Shown one piece after another: positions 1-9,850 of a DNA stretch of 64,000 nucleotides. The position numbers and the translations under genes are program-made. The DNA is from Rhodosporidiobolus odoratus (lineage: Eukaryota; Basidiomycota; Microbotryomycetes; Sporidiobolales; Sporidiobolaceae), in NCBI GenBank assembly GCA_034387635.1, contig JAOANU010000004.1, positions 744,001 to 808,000 of the forward strand. The letters run 5' to 3'. How positions within the stretch are numbered: the stretch's first letter is position 1; each line of letters opens with the position of its first letter. The notes below the pieces were generated by a model. The model was given only the letters and a program-made list of their open reading frames with translations. It was not told the origin of the DNA and searched no databases.

Positions 1-811
1 GGCGTACCCAGTCTCGTCGAACGAAACGTCAGCACCGTCGCCCTCATGAACCAATACATCGACTTTGCCTTTACGGGCAAAGCGGGTCAATGCAGCGAGG
101 AGGATGGGAGTTGCGAGGCGGTTAGGCAGTTGTTTGATTTTCAGAGACCGTTTGGGTGGAATGAGGCAAATGAGTACAAGTATATGTTGGATTTGGATGG
201 GAATGCTTGGAGTGGGAGGTTTCATCGATTGCTGTCGACCAACTCGGTCGTACTAAAGAGTACCATCTTTCCTGAATGGTTCGTCTTTCTCCTACCCCTT
301 TTTCGCTTTCGCTGGCTTAACCTGTTCAACGACGCATTGCAGGTACGCCGGATGGATCCAGCCCTGGGTACAGTACGTCCTTCCCCTGTCTTTTTCTCCC
401 TCTCCCTTCCTGAGCCTCATCTGCTTTTCTTCGCAGCTACATCCCCCTCAAAATCGACTACACCGACCTCTTTGACATCATGGCCTTTTTCGCCGGCGAC
501 CTCGACGGTAAAAACGATCACGACCTCCTCGCCAAGCAAATTGCCGACAATGGAAAAGACTATGCTCAGCGATTCTGGCGGTACGCCGATATGGAAGCTT
601 GTGCGTGTCTCCCCTTCTCTTTCGACTACTGATCGGGCGAGACTGATCGGCTTTGACTGCGCAGATTTCTTCCGGCTCGCACTCGAGTGGGCGCGTGTCA
701 CTGGTTCGTACCGTTCTCGCTCTCGGATGTCGCTATGCCTGCTGATTATCGAGAACTATCTCTGCAGCGCCAGATCGGTCTTCGATGGATTACACCGGAC
801 CCGGTAGCTAG
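1..811 (+). CDS. GT90/CAP10-family glycosyltransferase, 3' part (5' end outside window)
   Basis: This is the C-terminal part of a CAP10/KDEL-motif type (GT90, POGLUT-like) glycosyltransferase, a family that transfers xylosyl or glucosyl residues in the secretory pathway and makes capsule or wall glycans in basidiomycetes. The visible signature is the stretch KYMLDLDGNAWSGRF, followed by LLSTNSVVLKSTIFPEW and, after two introns, a WIQPWVHYIPLKIDY-like segment and the helix DLFDIMAFF. I place introns at 279-342, 373-436, 601-664 and 704-767; each restores the conserved reading frame. The first and last have GTTCGT donors. The protein ends ...APDRSSMDYTGPGS, with the stop at 809-811. The upstream part, including any signal anchor, is outside the window. 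The family is confident; the donor sugar and acceptor cannot be read. Confidence 0.88.
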
Positions 812-1070
812 GCGTGTGGTACTGTAGGTGAAGCAAGGATCGCACGAGTTTATACGCATTGTTACGCATTGTTCCGGTACTCTCCCATAGCTCTCTCTTC
901 GCGTTGATATTCAGCATTCGTCGAATCGTGGCTATATCCCTATTAGACTAGGTTGCTACGGAAAGGCTAAGGCTGCTGCGGCTGGTCGACCGCGCCGGAC
1001 CTGTGACCGGCATGCACGATCAGCTCGTTGCGAAGATCGGCAGCGGTGGCATGAGGAATGGAAGGTCCCC

Positions 1071-2450
1071 TCACCGTCGCTCAAAGAACTCCTTGTAAGC
1101 AGCGGCAGTTGGCGCTTGAACAGGTTCCCGGGATATATCGTTGGTGAGCAAGGGGTAGTGCGTTTCAGAGTCGAAGCCGCTGCGGTAAGACACCGGAAAA
1201 GAGTACGTCAAGGCTTGAGAGCGGCGCTAAGCACAAAAAGGTAAGAATACCCACCTCAAGTCGCCGCAAGCGACAAAGGGCGCAATGTACCGCATTGCAC
1301 CCGCCAAGTCGTTCTTCCCTCCGCTTTCAGTCTCAGGCTTGGCTTCGGTAGAATAGGAGAAGTCGAGAAGCGGCTTGGTCAGGTCGGAGGTGAAGCCTTC
1401 TCTGAAGCCTTCGCAGACGACGAAAGCCTCTGAGGGTGTCGAGAGGCGTCAGTCAAGACCGTCGGAATGGAGAGGTGGAGGAAGGCGAGAACGTGCCCAT
1501 ACTGCTATTCCGAGAACTGCGAGGTTTGGCGCAAGTTACTCGGTCGAAGAAGCACCGCAGCTGGTCATACAGCAGAGTGACGTCTCGCCCACGGAATATC
1601 TTGGCGACGAAGGTGCCGCCTGGTCGGAGGACGTGGAAGGTGATGTTGAGTGCCTGCGAGCCAGCACTGATCAAAAGGTGTGCCAATGGGAACAAGGCGT
1701 GGCGGTTACGCACAGCAAGAAGAAGCTGGGCTTGAACGAATTCGTCCAGGTCGTGTAGACCGGTGACTGTGAATGGGAGGTCAGCGGGTCGACTGGCAAG
1801 ATGGAAAGAAAAGACGAACCATCGGGTGCTCCGTCGCATACGACGAGATCCGCCAATCCTCCCTTGAAATGACTGATGATCTGTTCCGCGGTACTCGTCT
1901 TCGTGATGTCGCCTTCGATCTGAACGACGCCGGGGAGAGGGGCCTGCAAAACCGACATGTTTAGCAGATGCGAGGAGGAAAAGGAAAGGAAACCAAGTAC
2001 CATCGGTTGCAGGTCAACTGCCACGACTCGAGCAGAGCCATCCGGTGCCGGGGTCGCAGCACTGTACGACGAGTACAGAGTGAGGATGGCTCGCGCGGTG
2101 AGGAGGAATAGAAGTATACGTACTTTAGCTTTTGGGAAAGAACCTGTGACCATGAGCCTAGCAGGGGCGCAGAAGGTCACCTTCCGCTCAGAGTCTCTGC
2201 TCCGTTGAGTCTAAGAGCTGCGTGGACATACCTGGAGCAGCGCACAAGTCGACGCAGCGTTCTACGCCGTCCCAAAGCTGGAACTGCTCAGCGAGCTGAA
2301 GGAGCTTGTAAGCTGAGCGGGCGCGGTATCCTGTTCAACGAATGGAGGGTAAGCTTGATAGCGCAGCTGGAGATGAGTATCAGGTAGCGTACCTTCTTCC
2401 TTGGCACTCCTGAAGAAGACGTCGCGTTTGAGTGCAGTACTTTTTCCCAT
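1071..2450 (-). CDS. TRM7: tRNA (ribose-2'-O)-methyltransferase TRM7 (FtsJ family)
   Basis: TRM7/FTSJ1 methylates the 2'-hydroxyl of nucleotides 32 and 34 in the anticodon loop of selected tRNAs, with SAM as donor. The start [20 protein letters not shown] matches the family N-terminus. The next exon begins [12 protein letters not shown] and carries the first catalytic lysine. Further on come VVAVDLQPM (SAM pocket), [19 protein letters not shown] (catalytic Asp), [13 protein letters not shown] (second Lys) and [11 protein letters not shown]. The last catalytic residue, Glu of the SxEAF motif, lies across an intron. It is kept only if that intron (1430-1496) has a GC donor, giving [14 protein letters not shown], which matches the family well. 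The gene has many short introns and ends ...AYKEFFERR with TGA at 1071-1073. It converges on the GT90 gene, about 260 bp away. Confidence 0.93.
1430..1496 (-). other. Probable GC-AG intron in TRM7
   Basis: A GT donor just upstream (after AGC A) would replace the catalytic Glu of TRM7 by Lys. Using the donor G|GCACGT four bases later and the acceptor CCCTCAG gives the conserved [14 protein letters not shown] in frame. A CTTGAC branch-like site lies near the acceptor, and the intron is 67 nt long. Confidence 0.7.
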
Positions 2451-3309
2451 AGTTGGACGAGGTCAATGAAGTGGTGTCTGATCGGCTTGCGCAGTGTCTG
2501 ATATACGTATGAGGAGTGTTTGACGGTGTTGGCGTAGCTTGTGCCCCCGTAGAGGGTATCGGGCGCGAGTCGAGGGCGTCAGAAAGTAAGAGGACGGGTG
2601 CGGCTAAAACAGTAGAGGCGGCTTTAGGCGCTGCTTGACTTGGGCATATGGTATATACAGCTGTAATGCGTGTCTCTGAGCAGTGTGCGCGCTTTTCTGT
2701 GTTATTGAGTGGGAGTAACGCTATAAACAAGATGAGACTCCGACTTGGCTCACGACCACGTTCCGCTATACTTCATAGAGGGCTGAGCATGTCTTCATCA
2801 GCCTACCAGCATCTTATAACATACGCACGTCGACGTCCGCCGTCAGCCCAATAGCGTTGAAGGCCGGCCGCCTGTCGCCTCGCCCTCTCGAACCTCTAGT
2901 GCAACCTCGATGCCACACATCACACCTGCACCCGGAGCGGGAAGAAAGAACTTCATGCCGCCGACGCGAGCCGTGCGGCCAACAGCTGTTACAGAGTGAC
3001 GTAGGGTAATGGGGACCTGGCGGCACGTCGAAGGCGTGCGGGTACCAGATGAACGTTGGCGGTGTACCTGTTCAAGCCATGAAGTACCTGATTGATTGCT
3101 GTGATGGTGGTTGCAAGGGATACGGCTTAAGAGTGCGGCCTTGAGGTCCTTTCTCCTTTTCTTTCTTCCCCTTGTCACGCTGTCTCGCCTTGGCAAGCGC
3201 CCTCCCGATGCCCAGCACACTGCAGCTTATTCGGCCGCTCTGAGTCACTTCACCCACCTTGGCGCTCTCGACACGTGCCCTCGACAGGTTGCTTGGAGCA
3301 CTCCGCGCT
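2451..3309. other. No recognised gene; upstream of TRM7
   Basis: This stretch holds only overlapping open frames without family motifs or convincing starts. The longest minus-strand frame, about 2843-3220, encodes MKFFLPAPGAGVMCGIEVAL near its end, which I do not recognise. It contains the TRM7 promoter. Confidence 0.5.
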
Positions 3310-3690
3310 CAACCTCCTCGGCGAGCCATCTGAACAGACGTCGACTGAGATTGCCAGGGCGTCGAATCCTAGCCACCTGACTTGAACTTCACGCACGGCC
3401 TGGGCAATGCAGTAGAATATGCGCAGGAAATGTGCCGACAGCTGTCGCAATCTTCACGCCCAAGTCCTGGTAGCCGGTACGGGGGCCCTTCGGGTCGCCT
3501 CGGTAGTCGGGATAGCCGATCATGGCGGCAGCGGATACAGCATCGAAGATTTCGTATGCCTCTATCCGAGACCACAAGGAGAAGCTGCTTCATGTCAGCT
3601 TGCATGTCGCTGATGGGTGGAAGATCCGCCGCAACACCACTGAAAAGACCGACACCGTCAAGAGCTCCGATGCGCACATGAACTAAACAC
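3310..3690 (-). pseudogene. Truncated relic of a PHO84-type phosphate permease
   Basis: The minus strand encodes YEIFDAVSAAAMIGYPDYRG and YQDLGVKIATAVGTF. These align with YDIFAINLAAAMIGYVYNQG and NQDLGLKIATPVGTF of the intact permease at 6726-8937. An upstream exon fragment (HVRIGALDGVGLFS) matches FHAKACCVAGVGFFT, and the intron between the two is at the same place and phase, so the copy arose from genomic DNA rather than mRNA. Past the GTF motif the donor GTATGTTCC of the intact gene is GCATATTCT here. A last match, LFRWLAEE against LFGWLADK, lies at 3313-3336, after which similarity is lost. About three quarters of a permease, including the GGDYPLS signature, is missing. No function is expected. 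Confidence 0.75.
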
Positions 3691-3735
3691 ATGCAATTCA
3701 CTCTCTTTCCTCTATGGGACTTTGTGTCTTTCACC

Positions 3736-5357
3736 CTTCACCACAGTACAGTCAGTCAAGAACAAGACGAGAATGGATGAAGAGGGCGGACAAAGAGGAC
3801 CGACCTCAGCTTAACAAGCCGATGGAGATCGATGTTGACGTGTAGCAGCTGATGTGTTGCCTTGACTGGATGGATATACACAGTTGTGCAGGAGGACAGC
3901 CAAAGACAATGGTATTCGTCCAAACCGTGCGTCTGTCCTGTCCCGGTTTCGGGCAGGAATGTGGAACTTCATACAGTCGATCTGTGGTCCAGTACGAATA
4001 CGTGGACAATCTCCTCTCAGTGTCCTTCCAGGTTGAATGGGAAGAAGGCAGAGGTGTGGACTTTTTCGCGTGCTTCCCTGCTTCGCTTCGAGATACCATA
4101 TCTACCGGGCCTAGTGCACATTATTCTTGAGTTCACTTTCTTGCGCCAGTCTTGTCTTGTAGATGTTAAGTCTTGCGGGAAGAGTGCAAGAGATATTACT
4201 CAGCTACGGCGATCCGAAACTCCCAAAGCAAAAGAGGTTGTTGTCGTGGAGTAAAGAAGGAAAAAAGGCGCAACCTTCTCAAAAAGGGGGCCAAGTTGGT
4301 GTTATTTTGTGTCTACTCACGTACGGATAGGCTGGCAAGGCCGGTAGGTGGATCTGAGGCTTCATCTGAGACCGAAGGCCTGCGCGGTGACAGTAACACC
4401 TAACAAGTGAGTTGAGGGCTGTACGAAAGATGGGAAGAATTCTTCAATCATTGTGCTGTGGCTTGTACACGTCGGCAGCAAGTTGCGACAGTACGTAAAT
4501 ATACACACAAGCTTTCGCAGCTTTGTTGCTGGTGTTGTGAGAAAGAGAGAGGGAAAAGAAAATACAAGGTGCCGCAGAACGTCCAGACTGAAAGGAAACA
4601 ATCACACCTACTCCTCTCTGGCGGCTTTCCTCCGCTCAGCACCTCACTAGCGAGATGTACGAGGTCTGTCGCTTCCTGAAGCCATCTTGAGAGCAGCGCT
4701 ACAACGGCGGCGCTATAGAAGAAAAGCCGTCTGAAGTTAGGAGAGGGACGCGCCGCGACGAAGTCCCCGCCAAAAATGGGCAGAATCCATCAGTGCGGTG
4801 TTCCATCAGGGTTGGGGGGGCCAAGAACACTCTTACAGCATCGGCTGGCTCGGAGCAGCATTCGGGAGGCTTACCACTTGACTTGGTTGCCGGCCCGGCA
4901 GACCTTTTTCACCTGAGAAGGTCGCTTCCTAGCTCGTCGCCCTGTCTGTCTTTGCACGGGTTGTAGCTGGCTACTTCAGCGGTCTCTATTGAAGCCATGT
5001 ACCTGGCTCGGTGGTAGGCTGCGAACCGACAAGAGCTACAGAGCTTGCGGTGAACGCGCGCGGCAACACTGTTGTCAGGTGAGGTGGCGAGCTTCGGACC
5101 TGCGGCGGAGCGAATTCACAACCGAAGAATCCGTGGTGTTCCGTACCGCGGACTTCTGGATTAATTCATTATAAGCGTGTCTCGCGCCGGTCCGCGAAGA
5201 GATTCCGTCATGCGCCGGACAATCCAAGGAGGGCGGGTGGGTCCCTCCTTGGCTGTTCCGCCACAGACTGGCATGCTCACCGGCTTTCCTCTTCTTCCTC
5301 TACTTCCCTCGTACTCACTTACCCAGCCTACCACCGACACACACTCTGATCTCTACC
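3736..5357. other. Long region without a recognised gene
   Basis: About 1.6 kb lies between the permease relic and the secreted-protein gene. Open frames such as 3862-4254 (+) lack ATG starts, family motifs and clear splice context. The part after 5200 is pyrimidine-rich and is probably the promoter and 5' UTR of the gene starting at 5358. Confidence 0.5.
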
Positions 5358-6238
5358 ATGCACTTTCTCAAGACCGCCCTTCTGACCGCTGGCGCTCTGG
5401 TCTCCCTTGTCCACGCCTCCCCCGTATGCACCTCAGAGAAGCGCATCGCCATCGTCAAGCAGATCCCGGCCGCCTACAACAAGAACGAGCTTGGAGGGAC
5501 AGCGTCCGGTTTCGCTGCAATCCCGTTCGCGGATAGCTGTCCGACCTTTATGTACGTTTCGTACGCATGCATTATTCGTTGGCAGTCGCTGAAGTTGTTA
5601 CATGACGCTCTCGCAGCGCCGCCGATGGTCTTCCGCCAGTCTACGTCTCACAGACTGGAAACGATGTTCGCGCTTTCGGCACTCTCACCCGCCAGGTAAG
5701 TAACCGCCTTTCGGTACTTGTCAGGGTCTCTCCGAAGTGCTAAGCCCAGGTGGTGTCGTGGCGTTGCAGGTCTTCTCGCACGTTACGGGAGAGTACACAG
5801 ACTTCGCCAACGGGACCACCCTTATCAATACCGATGTTGTGCGTGATTTCCCTTATCTAGCTCGACGTGCATCGAGTACTAAATATTTAAATCGTCGCAG
5901 ACCCTGGGCATCCGCAGCATTGTCCCGCTGCCTGTGGGCTTTGCTGGTAAGAAACAATCCTTCCGTCAAGCGACTCTTTTTTCCGAGATACTGACACTTG
6001 CCTGTTGAATGACTGCAGGTCAGGTCTACTGTGACTTTGACAAATCGTGCCGAATCAAGGCTGTACGAGCCTTCGCCCAGGTAAAGTCACATCCAGCCCA
6101 CCATGCACCGGTCAGTACTGATGCTGATCGACCGGACTTACCATGCAGGTGCCAAACCAAGTCCTTGGCGTGCACACCGACCTCGCATATGTCCTCCCCC
6201 AAATCTTCCCCGGCTACGTCTATCCCGGCGACAAGTAA
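5358..6238 (+). CDS. Small secreted protein of unknown function (about 179 aa)
   Basis: The ATG at 5358 opens a classic signal peptide, MHFLKTALLTAGALVSLVHA, with likely cleavage after HA-S. Six exons join cleanly (5358-5551, 5617-5695, 5770-5838, 5901-5946, 6019-6080, 6149-6238), with GT-AG introns of 54-72 nt, giving a 179-residue product. The mature part has four cysteines (PVCTSEK, DSCPTF, VYCDF, SCRIK), which could form two disulfides, one N-glycosylation sequon (NGT), and ends VYPGDK. No transmembrane helix or GPI tail is visible, so it is probably released. I do not recognise the family; a small secreted effector-like or wall protein is possible but unproven. Its neighbour is the PHO84 permease, in convergent orientation. 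Confidence 0.82.
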
Positions 6239-6725
6239 ACAGCTCACACAGCATGGCCTTCTCAACTCAGTCACTGCCTTTGATTCCTCTCCTTCATGTC
6301 GTCGCATAGAGCGGTACTGCGGTCCTTGCCTTGGACCACGCGCACCGCATGGACATATGGACATTGCTCAATCATTCGGAGACTGAGCTGAGAGGAGCAC
6401 ACGCAGAAGCTGCAGATCGGGATCCATATGCTGGTTGCAGACTCAGCCGCAAACTCACTGGTGATCCTGCAGCTTGGCCACGCTCTGGACATGAGGGACA
6501 CGATCCAAGAAGTACTTTTTCCAAGAACTCATTAAGGCGGAAGAGCGGCAAAGAAGATTGTGGCCAGCGGGAAAAGGCCACTACAACACCGTGAGCAGAG
6601 AAGCACAGATACGGACAATGACGCGAAGAACCAACGGAACAACCGGTAGAGGGGACCATGAGGGAAATCTAGTCGACAGAAGGGAGGCGGAGAGGATGGG
6701 AGTCCAAGGAGCAGGTGAGAGGAGT
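6239..6725. other. Intergenic region between convergent genes
   Basis: The 3' regions of the secreted protein and of the phosphate permease meet here. I see no coding signal. Confidence 0.5.
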
Positions 6726-8937
6726 TCAAACTCGATTGGCGCCGGAAGGAGCAGGGGCAGCCGTGGAGAAGTCGTCCTGGTCTTCGCCGCAGAGCTCCTC
6801 AAGCGACTTGCCCTTGGTCTCGGGGAGAAGCATGGTCGAGAAGATACCGGTGAGCATGAAGAGGGCCTGTAAATCAGTGGGGAAAAGTTAGTTTCGAACT
6901 GAAGGGGGAGGAAGCATAAAAGAACGCACGAAGATCTCAAGAATGTGGGGAACGAAGGCGTTCTTGCCTCCGCGGTCCTTGAGCTTGAATGCCATCTGTC
7001 GAGAAGCAGGGCAAAGAGAGTCAGCGACAGAACGCAAGAGACGAAGTGAGCAAGAGGAACATACGATCTGGGCGATGATGGCGCCGAACTTGCCGGATGC
7101 CGCCGAAATACCGTGCGCAGTGGAGCGGTAGCGAGTAGGGAAGACCTCGCCGGGGATGATGAAGGTCGTTGTGTTGGGACCAAAGTTTTGGAAGAAGTTG
7201 GTAATGCAGTAGAGGAAGACGAAGGCGCCGACGGCGTTGTCTTTAAGCTTGTGGTAGCCGAAGCCCATGCAGCAGAGGGTGATAGTAAGGACGGTGAAAC
7301 CCATGTACTGGATAGGCTTGCGACCCCACTTGTCGATGAGGAGGAAGGACGCCCAGAAACCGGGAATGAAGCCGGCGACGATGACAATCATGTTACTGTG
7401 CGAGCGGAGAGGTTAGTTGTGAGCTGCAGAATCAGGGAGGAGAAGGACGACGCACCCAATGGCGCTGTGCCAAAGAGAGTAGAAGCGGACCTCCTGCGGG
7501 GTACCCTTAGTGACGCCGCCGTAGCCGATTGCAGAGAGGATGATAGACGAGTTGAGACCGAGACCATAGAAAGCGACGTCGAGGGCGAACCAGGAGTAGG
7601 CAGTACCGAGCAGGACCTTGCCGTTCTTCCACTGGCCGAAGTAGGCGCAGAAGTCCTTGAGGGATGCTTTGGGTGCGGTAAGCTCGGCCTGTTGTGAAAC
7701 CTGGTTGTCGTGGACATAGTGCCCGGTCGAGAGGAAGGCGTCGACATCGCTGACGGCAGCCTTGACGTCGCGCTCAATATCCATGGTGAATCGAGGGGTT
7801 TCTGGAAGGGTAAGACGGAAGTAGAGAGCGACGGCGCCAGGAACGGCACCGAGACCGATCAAGAGACGCCAGACAAAGTCGACGTGGCTGGGTGGGCGGG
7901 AGAAGCGGGAAATGCGTCAGCACGAAGAAAGGAAGAAAGGCAAATGAGCAAAGCGTACTGAGGGTAGTCTGCCGGGTCGTTTAGGATGGAGGATTTGAAG
8001 GCGGAAAGAGTGACGATGGCGACGAGAGCAGCGCCGAATTGACCCCAACCCTGGGACCAGAAGACTGCGACACCCATCCTACCACGAATGCGAGTAGGGG
8101 CAAATTCGGAAGAGATGACAGCGGAAAGCGGGTAGTCGCCACCGATACCGACGCCTGCGTACCAAACGAGCGTGAGCACTGTTTGTCTCGTTCAGAATAG
8201 CATGCGTCAACGAACCCATGATGAAACGCCACATGATGAGGACACCAAGGATGTTGACACCGGGACCGTGACCGGCAACTGCTTGTCCAACGGTGGCAAT
8301 GATGACTAGAGGGTGGATCGACGATTAGTACTGTGGACGGGAATGGAGGAAGGAAGGGGACTTGCTGATCATCAATTCCAGCCCATACATCTTTTTTCTG
8401 CCGAACTTGTCGGCAAGCCATCCGAAGAGGAGTTGCCTGCAGAGGTCGAGAGTCAGACTCTGCGCCACACGACTTGACGCTGCACGGCGCAGCATGCAGA
8501 GGCAGTGCGAGGGAAAGAAAGCGGAACATACCCAACGAAGGTTCCGACAGGCGTCGCGATCTTCAAGCCCAAGTCCTGGTTGGCGGTAAGAGCACCCTTG
8601 TGAGCGCCTTGGTTGTAGACATAGCCGATCATGGCAGCAGCAAGGTTGATAGCGAAGATGTCGTATGCATCTGTATCAAGCAAAGGGGAAAATTCCCGGG
8701 TTCGTGTCAGCTTGCTTGCCGCCGCCGCCGTTGCCGAGGACGAACGCTTGAGAGAAACGTACCCGTGAAGAATCCGACACCAGCGACGCAGCAGGCCTTG
8801 GCGTGGAACCAGCTGAATTTGGCATTGTCGACTTCAGCGAGGGCTGCCCTTCTGCGGGCGGCAAGGTCGACTCCGCCAGACTGCTGACCCAGGTGAGAAG
8901 AGCTCGAGAGAGCGGCCTCCTTGTCGGTGATGGACAT
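6726..8937 (-). CDS. PHO84: High-affinity inorganic phosphate:H+ symporter (PHO84-type, MFS)
   Basis: This encodes a plasma-membrane phosphate permease of the PHS family of the major facilitator superfamily. The ATG at 8937 gives MSITDKEAALSSSSHLG. Family blocks follow in order: VAGVGFFT|DAYDIFAIN, AAAMIGYVYNQG, LLFGWLADKFGRKKMYG between helices 2 and 3, IMWRFIMG|VGIGGDYPLSAVISSEFAP (the family signature), LPETPRFTMDIERDVKAA in the central loop, WKNGKVLLGTAYSWFALD, GFWASFLLIDKWGRKPIQ, FGPNTTTFIIPGEVFPTRYR and finally LEIFALFMLTG and LLPETKGKSLEEL. The tail ends APAPSGANRV with TGA at 6726-6728. Several short introns interrupt it. Length and motifs look complete. A degenerate partial copy lies about 3 kb away on the same strand. 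Regulation by phosphate starvation is usual for this family, but I found no CACGTG Pho4-type box in the 900 bp upstream. Confidence 0.95.
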
Positions 8938-9850
8938 GGCGGTGGAGCGTGAGAAAGGGTGAGGGAGGTGAAGAGCGGTGCAAGGGACGAAGAAAAGGAG
9001 AAGAAGAGCAGAGTTTGGCGAGTCTTTTGTACGGGAGCAGGTGCGCCACCGCCCTCAGATGCAAATTTAGTGCATCGTGGGCTCTTGGCACTCCGCGAAC
9101 AGCCGGACGAGACCGCCGAAAAAAAGTCGGAAGGTAAAGGCGAACGTGGTTGCCCTCGTTCTGCTCCGTCTCCCGCTCGTAGAGGGCCGTTCGAAGGGGG
9201 AGGCACCTGTAGCACACCTGGAAGTGAGTTGACGTTACTAGATAGCCATGCGGACGCCGTGTTGGCAGTGCGAAGCGTAAATCCAGACTAACGGGAGGAG
9301 GTTGGTCGACGATGATCGATGATTGGTTGGAGGGAAAACGTGCCTATTTTCACGCACGACTCGTTTCCGCTCTTCGTGGTTGGTCCGACGAAGCACATCT
9401 GGATCGCCTTCCCGCCTCCGCGTGGCGATTGCACCTCACTTACACCGTGCGCATGTCAATCGAGCGCACGAACTACCGGTCACGGCCAAATTATGATGGA
9501 CGCGGAAACCACGCTGGGCCAGCGTTCTCCTGACTTTGTGGACTGTTGGCGTCGAGCATCAGCACGAGTCACCACCTGTCGGCTGATGGACAACACCGCG
9601 TGCGGAGCGATTTCGCCTCGAGCCCCCTCGACCCGCAGCGTAGCGAGACGACGGCACAAAAAACGGCCTCACAGATCGCATCCCAGCTTGCCCGTCCGTC
9701 CTCTCCTTCTCGGGCCACGGCAGCTCACATGCGACATCAGGAAGAACACGCCAAACGGTTGAAGACTTGGATTGGGGATCGCGTCGCGCGGTGAGATTTT
9801 CGGAGGAATAAGGCAAAAAGCCGAGAAGGGTTGCAACTCCTCACTACAGC
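8938..9850. other. Upstream region of PHO84; no gene seen
   Basis: This separates the phosphate permease start from the Notchless stop. Open frames on the plus strand (about 9312-9790) have arginine-rich, low-information translations without family motifs. No PHO-type CACGTG element was found by eye. Confidence 0.45.

Noticed and set aside
1453..1500. Apparent loss of the catalytic Glu in TRM7
   Set aside because: It arises only if the GT donor after AGC A is used. The GC donor four bases on restores the conserved motif exactly, so the enzyme is taken as intact.
2843..3220. Possible gene on the minus strand ending near GAGVMCGIEVAL
   Set aside because: No family match, no convincing start or splice structure, and several equally open overlapping frames.
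9312..9816. Overlapping ORFs upstream of PHO84
   Set aside because: Arg/Ser/Thr-rich translations typical of random GC-rich frames on both strands; no motif.
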